From positions 1 through 39,509 of the forward strand of contig CAMJPQ010000031.1 of the NCBI GenBank assembly GCA_946407745.1: DNA of 39,509 bases, written 5' to 3'. The stretch is from an uncultured Clostridia bacterium. GTDB lineage: Bacteria; Bacillota; Clostridia; Christensenellales; Aristaeellaceae. The notes beneath the pieces were generated by a model that saw only the letters and a program-made list of their open reading frames with translations, ran no database searches and was not told the origin of the DNA. Positions 1-7,929 of this stretch are shown here, in pieces. Position numbers and translations under genes: made by a program. Positions within the stretch are counted from its first letter, which is position 1. Each line of letters starts with the position of its first letter.

Positions 1-826
1 TGATGACGACATGGTCCAGGCAATACTGGTCGTGATGGAAGGACAGGTACATGCCGATCTGCCAGCGAGTCTCGTCCTCGGGATCAAGGAAGTCGATCTC
101 CAGCGGGATCTTGGCGGCGATGGCGACGTCGGCGGTCTGGGTGCCGGCATAGGCCATGGGCACGCACTCGGTGCCCGCAAAGGCATCTTCGTGAATCCAG
201 ACCATGCTGCTGGGCAGGCCGAGGTTGACCAGGCTTTCGTCGCCGTCGAAGGCGCGCTCGCCGATGGCTATCACGCTTTCAGGCAAGGCAATGCCGGTGA
301 TGGCGCTGTTGCACTCAAAAGCGCGCGCTCCGATGCTTTCCACACCATCCGGCACATAGATGTCGGTGACCGGTGAGGCCTCGGGATTGATGTACACATT
401 ATCAAGGGTATAAGCATTGTAATGGTAGGTGAGCGCCATGCTGATCTGCCAGAGCGTCTCATCCTCGGGATCAAGGAAATTGATCTCCAGCGGAAGCTGT
501 GCGGCAATGGCTGCCTCACAGGCAGGCGTGTTGGCGAAAACCAGCGGGCGGCAGTTCGTGCCGTCAAATGCATGCTCGCCGATATAGGTCACGCTGTCCG
601 GAATAGCGATGGCGCTCAGCGAGGTGCAGTCCGCAAACGCGTAGTCGCCGATCTCGGTCAGCCCTTCGGGGAGCACCACTGTGGTGATGGAGGTATCGCC
701 CTGGAAGGCATACTCCTCAATCACCGTCACCCCCGCGGGAAGAATCAGCTCATCCGCCGAGGCGAGGCCGGCGGCCAGCAGCAGCGCGCACAGCAGCACC
801 AGGAGACAATTCAGCTTCAGCCTCAT
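1..826 (-). CDS. Secreted LRR_5 (BspA-like) surface protein, C-terminus cut off by the window edge
   Basis: The reading frame is open from the ATG at 826 to the left edge, so only about 275 N-terminal residues are seen. A signal peptide (MRLKLNCLLVLLCALLLAAG followed by LASAD) precedes leucine-rich repeats of the BspA/LRR_5 type, recognisable as TVIEEYAFQGDTSITTVVLP, LTEIGDYAFADCTSLSAIAI, VESIGARAFECNSAITGIAL and VIAIGERAFDGDESLVNLGL. A longer unit recurs: AAIAAQLPLEINFLDPEDET and VAIAAKIPLEIDFLDPEDET are 129 codons apart, each followed by WQI and a histidine/tyrosine-rich strand. The start has an upstream AAAGAGGG box at good spacing. LRR_5 proteins are usually cell-surface adhesins or binding proteins. 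The gene is divergent from the HTH/kinase pair, so a functional link to the kinase, which has its own leucine-rich ectodomain, is possible but inferred. Confidence 0.85.
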   Translation of the reverse strand, partial: MRLKLNCLLVLLCALLLAAGLASADELILPAGVTVIEEYAFQGDTSITTVVLPEGLTEIGDYAFADCTSLSAIAIPDSVTYIGEHAFDGTNCRPLVFANTPACEAAIAAQLPLEINFLDPEDETLWQISMALTYHYNAYTLDNVYINPEASPVTDIYVPDGVESIGARAFECNSAITGIALPESVIAIGERAFDGDESLVNLGLPSSMVWIHEDAFAGTECVPMAYAGTQTADVAIAAKIPLEIDFLDPEDETRWQIGMYLSFHHDQYCLDHVVI

Positions 827-950
827 TATTTATCCCTCTTTCATTGTGTTGTAACAGGTCTGTATTGCCTGCTTTTGGTTAAATATATCATCATGTGAAA
901 AAAGAGTGGTGTCCCCACAGAACACTTTTGGCCGCAAAGGCCCTTTGTAC

Positions 951-980
951 TTGAACGATTCTGAACGCCTGTGCTATAAT
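951..980 (+). promoter_or_regulatory. Sigma-A type promoter for the HTH/kinase genes
   Basis: TTGAAC (951-956) and TATAAT (975-980) are separated by 18 bases. Transcription would begin near 987, giving a short leader that carries the GGGAGGAG ribosome site before the ATG at 1009. Confidence 0.75.
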
Positions 981-1008
981 CCCATCGGATTTGGGAGGAG
1001 ACTGAGGT

Positions 1009-1443
1009 ATGCGCGTGAAAGATAAAATCACAACCAGCCAGCTGCTGACGATGATCAAAAATTCCACCAGCTTTGAAGCGGTCTCTGCCTATTATGACGA
1101 CGTGGGCGAGCCCACGTTTCATGATGTGCTGTACGAGATGATGGACAGCCGCGGCATCCGCCCGGTGGACCTGATCTCGCTGACCGGCATTGAGCGGACC
1201 TATTTCTATCACATCCTCAATGGGACAAAGAAGCCCGGCAGAAACATGGTGCTGCGCTGCGGCCTGGCCCTGCAGATGACCCTGGCGGAAACGAACCGCC
1301 TGCTGCAGCTGGCTGGCTGCTCAGCGCTGTACTCCAGAATACGGCGCGACGCCGTGCTCATCTTCGCTGTGAACAACAAATACACCATGGAGCAGGCCAA
1401 CGAGCTGCTGCAGCAGGAGGGCGAGGAGCCCCTGTACAGATAG
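1009..1443 (+). CDS. Small HTH (XRE-like) regulatory or adaptor protein
   Basis: A 144-residue soluble protein with a GGGAGGAG ribosome site just upstream. Residues about 40-85 (FHDVLYEMMDSRGI, PVDLISLTGIERTYFYHILN) look like a Cro/C1-type helix-turn-helix: a short helix, a recognition segment with 'TGIERTYFYHILNGTKKP' and a following helix with 'RCGLALQMTLAETNRLLQLAG', as in XRE proteins where a 'GKRxPS...LARALGLSPEE' segment follows the recognition helix. The C-terminal 40 residues are helical with no recognised domain. The stop codon is 14 bases before the probable CTG start of the kinase gene, so the two are almost surely co-transcribed. The protein could bind the divergent promoter region or be a substrate of the kinase; both are inference. 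There is no membrane segment. Confidence 0.7.
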   Translation: MRVKDKITTSQLLTMIKNSTSFEAVSAYYDDVGEPTFHDVLYEMMDSRGIRPVDLISLTGIERTYFYHILNGTKKPGRNMVLRCGLALQMTLAETNRLLQLAGCSALYSRIRRDAVLIFAVNNKYTMEQANELLQQEGEEPLYR

Positions 1444-1508
1444 GAGGGCGAGTCAAACTGACAGCAGAAAAAAACGCGCTGACGCCGGCGCTGCAAAAGC
1501 GGTTTGAG

Positions 1509-3386
1509 GTGCTGTCCGTGCTCAAAAGCGACGGAGAGATGCTTGCCTGCGTGGTCAGGGACCAGGAGAGCCGCAGGAAGCTGCTCCTCAAGCAGGCGCT
1601 GACCGCGGACGCCTGCGCACAGATGAAAAACGAATACAGAATGCTGTCACTGATCCACCGCTATGATGCGGTGTCGGAGGAAGCGCGAAGCTTTCCGACG
1701 CTCAGGGGCTGTGGAGAGAGCAAAGAAGGCTTCTGGTTTGCCCGCGACTGGATTGAGGGGCACACCATCGCGGACCTGGTGGATTCCGGCCGCGAAGAGC
1801 CCGGTATGGAGAGGACGGCGGCACTGGACTGCCTGATTTCCGTCACCGAAAAGCTGGTTTTCCTGCACGGGCTGAATCCGGCGCTCATCCACAGGGACAT
1901 CAAGCCGCAGAACATCGTCGTGGATGAATGCGGCCAGTGCCGGCTGATCGACCTGGGTATTGCCAGAAACTATGCGGACGGACGTGACCAGGATACGGTG
2001 ATCTCCGGCACGCGCGCCACCGCTCCGCCGGAGCAGTTCGGCTACCGGCAGACGGACGCGCGCAGCGACCTGTACTCCTGCGGCGTGCTGCTGCGCTATG
2101 CCCTGACAGGGGACTACAGGGAGGAGGCGGACCGCAGGCTGCCTGAGGACATCCGCCGCGTTGTCGAAAAGGCGACCAGGTTTGATCCGGCGCAGCGCTA
2201 TCCTTCCGCGCAGGCACTGCTGAATGACCTGCTCACACTGCGCTTTGGCCGTCCGGCCGCTGAGGGGAAGCGCTCCCGGATTCTCACGCCGCTTTTGTGC
2301 GTGGCGCTGGCGGTTTCACTCATTGCGGCGGCAATGCCCGCCATCCGCCGGGCCGATCTCCCGGGCCGCATCGCCATGCTGGCCAGCGGCGCCTACACCT
2401 TCCGTGAGCCGTTGATTGAGCAGGCGGTTCGGGAGACACTGAATTTGCCCGAGGGACCCATCACGCAAAAGGAGCTGGATGAGGTCACCGCCATCCGCAT
2501 TTACGGGCAGCAGGTTTTTCAGTACGAAGAGCAGTTCTGGCTCAGGGGAGAGTATGACTGCCCCTACCTGTACGCGTACCAGTCCAGCGGCCTGTGGGAG
2601 AAAAACGGCGGCATCACGTCGCTGGAGGACATCAAACACATGCCCAACCTGCGGGATTTGTCGCTGTACAACCAGAACATATCGGACATCAGCGCGCTGA
2701 AGGATACACAGATCGTCCGCCTGGGGCTGGCGCACAACCCCATTGAGTCGCTTGCGCCGCTGCGGGGGTACACGAAGCTTCTCTACCTGAATATCAGCTC
2801 GCTGCCGCTGAAGAGCATCAGCGAGGTCAGCACGATGGCAAACCTGCAGGAGCTGAACATCTCAAGCCTGCCCATCAACAGCGTGGAGCTGCTGACCACC
2901 CTGCCGCTGCGCAGGCTGCAGATGTACGGCATGAGCCTTCGCAACATCTGGGAGCTGCAGCGGATGACAGGGCTGGAAACGCTGGAGCTGCAGAACCTGG
3001 ACCTGGAGGGCGTGACCGCCCTGTCGCATCTGCCCCATCTGACGTCGCTGACCGTGACTCATCCGCTGGGGATGCCGCTGCAGGCGCTGGAGCCCCTGAA
3101 CAAGCTGGAGTGGCTGTACTACTACGGAGGGGAAACCACACTGCCGGAAAACGGCGTGATCAGCCTGCCCAATCTCAGCCACCTGGAGCTCAACAACGGC
3201 AGCTTCCCGCACTTCAAATGGCTGGAGGGTATGCTGCAGCTGCGGGAGCTGGTGATCGTGAACGCGCAGTGCGGCAGCCTGGCGGGCCTGGATACCGCGC
3301 CGCTGCTGATGTACATCGACTGCGACGACGCACTGGCCGCAGAGATTCTCTCGGCGTATCCGGAGCGGAAGTGGACGGTGGAGTGA
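1509..3386 (+). CDS. Transmembrane Ser/Thr protein kinase with leucine-rich-repeat ectodomain
   Basis: Numbered from the GTG at 1509, residues 1-245 form a Hanks-type kinase: a probable ATP-binding lysine in LLLKQ (K28), the catalytic loop HRDIKPQN (128-135), DLG in place of DFG (148-150), APPEQ (172-176) and SDLYSCGV (186-193). The glycine-rich loop is degenerate. A single membrane helix at about 258-279 (TPLLCVALAVSLIAAAMPAI) leads to an outside region that opens like an internalin cap (LPEGPITQKELDEVTAIRIY) and continues with SDS22-type leucine-rich repeats (LRDLSLYNQNISDISAL, LYLNISSLPL, LQELNISSLPI, LETLELQNLDL) to the C-terminus. GTG 1509 falls inside the first kinase strand. The same frame runs back in kinase-like sequence (LQKRFEVLSVL) to a CTG at 1458 preceded by AGGAGGG nine bases upstream, so 1458 is the likelier true start (642 aa). 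The role is probably signal reception; the ligand is unknown. Confidence 0.88.
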   Translation: MLSVLKSDGEMLACVVRDQESRRKLLLKQALTADACAQMKNEYRMLSLIHRYDAVSEEARSFPTLRGCGESKEGFWFARDWIEGHTIADLVDSGREEPGMERTAALDCLISVTEKLVFLHGLNPALIHRDIKPQNIVVDECGQCRLIDLGIARNYADGRDQDTVISGTRATAPPEQFGYRQTDARSDLYSCGVLLRYALTGDYREEADRRLPEDIRRVVEKATRFDPAQRYPSAQALLNDLLTLRFGRPAAEGKRSRILTPLLCVALAVSLIAAAMPAIRRADLPGRIAMLASGAYTFREPLIEQAVRETLNLPEGPITQKELDEVTAIRIYGQQVFQYEEQFWLRGEYDCPYLYAYQSSGLWEKNGGITSLEDIKHMPNLRDLSLYNQNISDISALKDTQIVRLGLAHNPIESLAPLRGYTKLLYLNISSLPLKSISEVSTMANLQELNISSLPINSVELLTTLPLRRLQMYGMSLRNIWELQRMTGLETLELQNLDLEGVTALSHLPHLTSLTVTHPLGMPLQALEPLNKLEWLYYYGGETTLPENGVISLPNLSHLELNNGSFPHFKWLEGMLQLRELVIVNAQCGSLAGLDTAPLLMYIDCDDALAAEILSAYPERKWTVE

Positions 3387-3413
3387 ACTTAGCACTTGCC
3401 GGGCAAGCATAAG

Positions 3414-3451
3414 AAAAGGAACGCGCCTGTACGGAAACGCGTTCCTTTTTT
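3414..3451. terminator. Bidirectional intrinsic terminator between kinase and reductase genes
   Basis: A 12-bp inverted repeat, AAAAGGAACGCG (3414-3425) and CGCGTTCCTTTT (3438-3449), with a 12-base loop. It has a T run on the plus side (3446-3451) and an A-rich left arm giving U's on the minus side. It lies between the convergent genes ending at 3386 and 3456. Confidence 0.9.
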
Positions 3452-3455
3452 GCGG

Positions 3456-4055
3456 TCAGCTGCCTTCAATGCACAGCGCGGAGGCGAGCGCCTCTGCCTC
3501 CGCCATGGCCTTGCCGAGCAGCGCGCCGGGGTCTGCGCCCTCCAGATCCAGTCCCTCTGCCGCAATGCGGTAAAAGCGCGGGACACCGAGCGTCTTCAGC
3601 ACATCCTCCAGGTACAGCGTGCCCCAGTCATGCCCCTGAAGGCGGCTGCCGGCGGTGGTGAGGAATACGGCGTATTTGGCCCGCAGCAGGCCAACGGGCT
3701 TGTCGTTCCGGTACACGAAGGTGAGGTTCCGCACCCAGATGTGCTCAATCCATACCTTTAATATGGAAGGAAACATCAGGTCCCAGTACGGGGCGGCGAT
3801 GACGGCGGCATCCGCCACGCTCAAATCGCGCCCTGCGCGCACCAGCGGGTCAGACCAGCACCTGGCGTCGCACAGTGCCTCCTTCCGCTGAAGGGTATCC
3901 CGGTCAATGCCCGTCAATCCCATTTCCGGCAGGCAGTGGACGGTCAGCGAAAGCTCCGGCTGCAGTGCGCGCAGCTGGGATACAAAGTGCCGCGCCAGCG
4001 CGAGCGTCCGGCTCTCCTCCCTGCGCGGGCAGGCATCCACAAACAGGACCTTCAT
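3456..4055 (-). CDS. FMN-dependent NAD(P)H quinone/azo reductase, flavodoxin-like fold
   Basis: A 199-residue protein of the Flavodoxin_2 (AzoR / NQO-like) family. It starts MKVLFVDACPRREESRTLAL, the N-terminal strand plus phosphate-binding loop that holds the FMN phosphate; the SRT is the usual serine-rich position. The segment APYWDLMFPSILKVWIEHIW matches the family's 'P(M/Y)(Y/W)(N/D)..(I/F)P..LK.WID' motif beside the flavin, and FLTTAGSR fits the second flavin loop. It would transfer electrons from NAD(P)H to quinones or azo compounds in the cytoplasm. The start at 4055 is chosen because AGGAGGTGG lies just upstream; an in-frame ATG at 4115 lacks this. It is monocistronic and divergent from the nucleoside transporter operon. 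Confidence 0.88.
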   Translation of the reverse strand: MKVLFVDACPRREESRTLALARHFVSQLRALQPELSLTVHCLPEMGLTGIDRDTLQRKEALCDARCWSDPLVRAGRDLSVADAAVIAAPYWDLMFPSILKVWIEHIWVRNLTFVYRNDKPVGLLRAKYAVFLTTAGSRLQGHDWGTLYLEDVLKTLGVPRFYRIAAEGLDLEGADPGALLGKAMAEAEALASALCIEGS

Positions 4056-4184
4056 CCAAACCACCTCCTGAAATATTTTACCACACTTTTCACCGCATAT
4101 GGCAGGATTTTTCATTTGTGCGAAGAAATAAAATATGGAAAATCAGGTTGGTTTTCGATTAAGATCTTTGGAGGTGCGTTGCCC

Positions 4185-5198
4185 ATGAAAAAGCTGATTG
4201 CCGCTGTGCTGACCCTCTGCCTGCTGCTGTGCTCACTGAGCTTTGCCGCTGCAGAAGAAAAGAGCACCCCTTCTATCGCGATTGTGGTGGCCGGCACCCT
4301 CGGCGACCGCTCCTTCTATGATTCCGCGAAAGAGGGCCTGGACCAGCTGGCTGCTGAATTCGGCACCAAAACCACCGTGGTGGAGTGCAACGAAGGCGCC
4401 GCCGTCGGTTACTTTGACGGTCTGTGGACCGCTGCCGCGGGCGATCCCGGCAAGGGCATTGACGGCAGTGACATCATCGCCGCTGTCGGCTGGCAGTTCT
4501 ACGATGACCTGACCGAGGTGGCGGAAGCCTTCCCGGACAAGAAATTCCTCTTCATTGACAATGCGCTGGAGGAGATTCCCGCCAATGTGATGTGCATCAC
4601 CTATGCCCAGAACCAGGGCTCCTTCCTGGTCGGCTATATTGCCGGTAAGCTGACCGCGACCGGCGCTGTGGGCGCTGTGGGCGGCGAGGATGCCGACACC
4701 ATCAACGACTTCCTGGTTGGCTATGCGGCCGGCGCGCAGTACGCTCGCGAGGATGCCCAGGTAAGGTTCCAGTACGCCAACACCTACGAGGATCCGGCCA
4801 TTGGCAAGGAGTGCGCCAACGCGCTGTATTCCACCGGCTGCGATATCGTGTTCGCGGTGGCGGGCAAGACGGGCGAGGGCGTGTTTGAGGCGGCCAGGGA
4901 GGCCGACAAGCTGGCCATCGGCGTGGACGGCGACCAGAAGTACATCGACCCGGACCGCATCATCTGCTCGATGGTGAAGCGCGTGGGCAAGTCCATCTAT
5001 GACGTGGTAAGCGACCCCGAAGCTTTCTTCAAGGGCGGCGAAACCTGGAACGCGGACATGGCCACCGGCTACATTGATGTGGTGTACGGCACGGAGGATA
5101 TGCCCCAGCAGGCCTCCGACGAGCTGAAGGCCGAGGTGGAACAGCTGAAGGAGAAGATCATCTCCGGTGAGATTGAGGTGCCCACCGCTTTCAAGTAA
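4185..5198 (+). CDS. BMP-family nucleoside ABC transporter substrate-binding protein
   Basis: A 337-residue secreted protein of the basic membrane protein (PnrA/TmpC/BmpA) family that binds nucleosides outside the cell for the ABC system encoded immediately downstream. The signal peptide MKKLIAAVLTLCLLLCSLSF ends with AAAEE. The cysteine lies after LLL and does not fit a canonical lipobox, so lipid anchoring is uncertain. Family marks: IAIVVAGTLGDRSFYDSAKE near the mature N-terminus, AQNQGSFLVGYIAG, GAVGGEDADTINDFLVGY and IGVDGDQKYIDP. The ATG at 4185 has GGAGGTG eight bases upstream; the frame stays open much further 5' but that part is not protein-like. The nucleoside assignment rests on family and gene order (as in B. 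subtilis nupNOPQ / yufNOPQ). Confidence 0.92.
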   Translation: MKKLIAAVLTLCLLLCSLSFAAAEEKSTPSIAIVVAGTLGDRSFYDSAKEGLDQLAAEFGTKTTVVECNEGAAVGYFDGLWTAAAGDPGKGIDGSDIIAAVGWQFYDDLTEVAEAFPDKKFLFIDNALEEIPANVMCITYAQNQGSFLVGYIAGKLTATGAVGAVGGEDADTINDFLVGYAAGAQYAREDAQVRFQYANTYEDPAIGKECANALYSTGCDIVFAVAGKTGEGVFEAAREADKLAIGVDGDQKYIDPDRIICSMVKRVGKSIYDVVSDPEAFFKGGETWNADMATGYIDVVYGTEDMPQQASDELKAEVEQLKEKIISGEIEVPTAFK

Positions 5199-5228
5199 GA
5201 GTTTCATTTCAGATAAGACAATCCAAAC

Positions 5229-5259
5229 ATCAGCAGCGCCCGCAGGTGCTGCTGATTTT
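5229..5259 (+). terminator. Intercistronic hairpin after the binding-protein gene
   Basis: A 12-bp stem (5229-5240 with 5245-5256, one G-U pair, tetraloop CGCA) followed by TTTT. It lies between the binding-protein gene and the ATPase gene. Such hairpins commonly stabilise the 3' end or partly terminate so that the binding protein is made in excess. Here the U tract is short, so partial termination or mRNA processing is more likely than a full stop. Confidence 0.65.
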
Positions 5260-5275
5260 GAAGAGGTGATATCAA

Positions 5276-6820
5276 TTGCCCGGCAGCGAAGAAAACACCA
5301 TCGTCTCCTTCCGCCATGTGTCCATGCAGTTTCCCGGCGTGCTGGCCAATGATGACGTGAGCCTGGACATCCGCCGGGGCGAGGTGTTCGCCCTGGTGGG
5401 GGAGAACGGCGCCGGCAAGTCCACGCTGATGAACATCCTCTATGGCATGAACGCCCCCACCTCCGGTGAGGTGTGGGTGAAGGGCCGGCGCGTGGAAAGC
5501 TTCAGCCCGAGGGACGCGATCGACCGGGGCATTGGCATGGTGCACCAGCATTTCAAGCTGGTGCCCTCCTTTACCGTAGCGCAGAATATCGTGCTCAACT
5601 GCGAGCCACGCAGGGGGATCTTCTACGATTTTGCCGCGGCCAGGAAAACGGTCGAAAAGCTGGTGGATGAATACGGGCTGCAGGTGAACCCCGGTGACCG
5701 CGTGGAGGATATCTCCGTTGGCCTGCAGCAGCGCGTGGAGATACTGAAGACCTTCCACCGCGGCGCGGACGTGCTGATACTGGACGAGCCCACCGCCGTA
5801 CTGACGCCGAAGGAGACCGATGAGCTGTTCAGTGTAATACGCAGCATTGTGCGGGAAAAGCAGATGACGGTGATCATCATCACCCACAAGCTGTACGAGG
5901 TGATGGCGATCTCCGACCGGGTCGGTGTGATGCGCCAGGGCAGGCTGGTGGCCGTGAAGGAAACAAAAGAGGTGGACGAGCGGATACTTGCCAGCCTGAT
6001 GGTGGGCAAGGAGGTGCTGCTCAGCGCGCTGCCGCATCCGGACGACCATGACGATACTGTGGCCGTCGAGGTGCGTGACCTGACCGTGAAGGACAACCGC
6101 GGCCTGCTGGCGGTCCGCGGCCTGTCGCTGAAGGTGGAGCGCGGGGAGATACTCGGCATCGTGGGTATCGAGGGCAACGGACAGAGCGAGCTGATCGAGG
6201 CTATCACCGGCCTGCGCCCGATCGAAAGCGGCCAGATCTTCATCCAGGGAAAGGACACCCGCGGGCTGACGCCCGGGAAGATCCGCGCGCTGGGGCTGGC
6301 CCACGTGCCGGAGGACCGCCTGTCTACCGGTGTTTCCGCCAAGGCGGACATCACGGACAACGTGGTGGTTGGCAAGGAAAAGACGCCTGAGTTTTCTGTG
6401 GCTGGCATACACATGAAGCGCGGCGCGATGAAGAGATACGCGCAGAAGCTGTATGAGCAGTTTGACATTCGCGGCGCCGGCATAGATGCGCAGGCAGGGG
6501 AGCTGTCCGGCGGCAATATGCAGAAGGTGGTGGTCGCGCGGGAATTCAGCTATGATACCCCGGTGCTGATCATCTCACAGCCGACGCGCGGTGTGGACAT
6601 CGGCGCCATGGATTTCATTCACCAGCAGATCATGCAGAAGAGAAACCGCAGCTGTGCCATTCTGCTGGTCAGCGCGGACCTGGACGAGCTGTACCGGCTC
6701 TCCGACCGCCTGGTGACCATCTATGAGGGCCGGCTGACCGGTGAGTTTACCCCGGGCAGCATACCGAAAACGGAAATCAGCTATTACATGACCGGCGGCG
6801 GAAGGGAGGAGAAAAAATGA
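5276..6820 (+). CDS. Nucleoside ABC transporter ATP-binding protein with two ATPase domains
   Basis: A 514-residue cytoplasmic ATPase of the double-domain class used by ribose- and nucleoside-type importers. The first domain has Walker A GENGAGKST (42-50), signature ISVGLQQRVEI, Walker B LILDEPTAVL and the H-loop IIITHK. The second has a divergent Walker A (GIEGNGQSEL), signature LSGGNMQKVVV and a Walker B in which the usual DEP is replaced (IISQPTRGVD), typical for this class where the second site is degenerate. The start is TTG 5276 with AGAGGTGAT upstream; no better ATG or GTG precedes the conserved N-terminus. The 3' end overlaps the permease start by four bases (ATGA), indicating translational coupling. 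Similar to NupO/YufO. Confidence 0.93.
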   Translation: MPGSEENTIVSFRHVSMQFPGVLANDDVSLDIRRGEVFALVGENGAGKSTLMNILYGMNAPTSGEVWVKGRRVESFSPRDAIDRGIGMVHQHFKLVPSFTVAQNIVLNCEPRRGIFYDFAAARKTVEKLVDEYGLQVNPGDRVEDISVGLQQRVEILKTFHRGADVLILDEPTAVLTPKETDELFSVIRSIVREKQMTVIIITHKLYEVMAISDRVGVMRQGRLVAVKETKEVDERILASLMVGKEVLLSALPHPDDHDDTVAVEVRDLTVKDNRGLLAVRGLSLKVERGEILGIVGIEGNGQSELIEAITGLRPIESGQIFIQGKDTRGLTPGKIRALGLAHVPEDRLSTGVSAKADITDNVVVGKEKTPEFSVAGIHMKRGAMKRYAQKLYEQFDIRGAGIDAQAGELSGGNMQKVVVAREFSYDTPVLIISQPTRGVDIGAMDFIHQQIMQKRNRSCAILLVSADLDELYRLSDRLVTIYEGRLTGEFTPGSIPKTEISYYMTGGGREEKK

Positions 6821-7926
6821 AAGGCGCTTCCAGAAGGAGTTATCTCATCAGTCTTTTCCTCTCCATTCTTCTCGCATTAGTAGTGGGCGGCGTGCTTATG
6901 GCTCTTACTGGCCATGATCCGATCAATGGTTATCAGCAGTTGATCAGTGGTACACTAGGATTGTTTGATGAAAATGGCTTCAATATTTGCGTTTGGAACG
7001 ATCGCGGCATCGGCAACACGCTGTACAAGGCGGCGCAGCTGTGCATCACGGGCCTGGCCACGGCGGTAGCGGCGCAGGCGGGTATCTTCAACGTGGGCGG
7101 CGAGGGGCAGATGTACCTGGGCGCGCTCGGCTCTGCCTGGCTGGGCGCGCAGCTCAGCGGGGTATCGCCGTGGATCACCATACCGCTCTGCCTGCTCTTT
7201 GCCGCGGTGTGCGGCGCGCTGTACGCCTGGGTGCCGGCGGTGATGAAGGTCAAAATGGGCATCAACGAGGTGATCACTACCATCCTGCTGAACACCGTCG
7301 CCATCAAATTCTGCACCTATATGGCCACGGGCCCGCTGAAAACCGCCGAGCGCGGCATCAACCAGGGCACGGACGCGGTGGACAAGGCCTTCCTGTTTGA
7401 CAAGCTGATTCCCGGGTCGTCCCTGACGGAGTCCATCTTCTATATCGCGGTGATCTCGCTGATCGTATGGTACCTGATGAGCCGCACCACTGCTGGCTAT
7501 CAGATGAAGCTGATCGGCCAGAACGAGCGCTTTGCCCGCTTTGCCGGCATCCCGGCGGACCGCCTTGCGATCATTGCCATGCTCATCTCCGGCGCGATGT
7601 GCGGCCTGCTGGGCATGTTTGAGAGCTTTGGACTGTGGAAGCGGTTCCGCCCTGATTTCTCCAACGAGTTCTACTTCGACGGCATGCTGGTGGCCATGAT
7701 CATGCGCTATCAGCCCCTGGGCATCGTGCTGATGAGCCTTTTCTTCGGCGTGCTGAAGATGGGCGGCGCGGCCATGCAGTCGCAGGCGGGCATCAGCAGC
7801 GTGCTGATCCAGATCATTCAGTCCATCATCATTTTCTTTATGGCGGCGGAGGAGGGCATACTGCAGAACCTCCGCGCGCGCCGGGCAGTGAGCGCGGCAA
7901 AGCGGCAGACGGTGAAGGAGGGCTGA
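6817..7926 (+). CDS. Nucleoside ABC transporter permease, first subunit (NupP/YufP-like)
   Basis: A 369-residue polytopic membrane protein of the BPD_transp_2 (LivH/RbsC) family. Recognisable stretches are TGLATAVAAQAGIFNVGGEG (the conserved 'FNIGGEGQ' loop), MKVKMGINEVITTILLN (the coupling segment of this family) and GFSRTT-like YLMSRTTAGYQMKLIGQN. N-terminal and about eight further hydrophobic segments are visible. The start is coupled to the ATPase stop. The first roughly 180 bases are noticeably richer in A and T, and in rare synonymous codons, than the rest of the gene. It pairs with the following permease to form the channel. Confidence 0.92.
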   Translation: MKGASRRSYLISLFLSILLALVVGGVLMALTGHDPINGYQQLISGTLGLFDENGFNICVWNDRGIGNTLYKAAQLCITGLATAVAAQAGIFNVGGEGQMYLGALGSAWLGAQLSGVSPWITIPLCLLFAAVCGALYAWVPAVMKVKMGINEVITTILLNTVAIKFCTYMATGPLKTAERGINQGTDAVDKAFLFDKLIPGSSLTESIFYIAVISLIVWYLMSRTTAGYQMKLIGQNERFARFAGIPADRLAIIAMLISGAMCGLLGMFESFGLWKRFRPDFSNEFYFDGMLVAMIMRYQPLGIVLMSLFFGVLKMGGAAMQSQAGISSVLIQIIQSIIIFFMAAEEGILQNLRARRAVSAAKRQTVKEG

Positions 7927-7929
7927 GAA

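Noticed and set aside
4086-4140. Promoter for the nucleoside transporter operon
   Set aside because: A TAAAAT box (4129-4134) is present, but no -35 box at proper spacing could be found, so I do not call it.
3936-4184. Upstream extension of the nucleoside-binding protein frame
   Set aside because: The frame is open, but the translated sequence is not a leader peptide. The signal peptide and the ribosome site place the start at 4185.
5204-6412. Open reading frame of 402 codons on the minus strand inside the ABC ATPase gene
   Set aside because: Opposite a certain ATPase gene; no domain and shadow-type composition.
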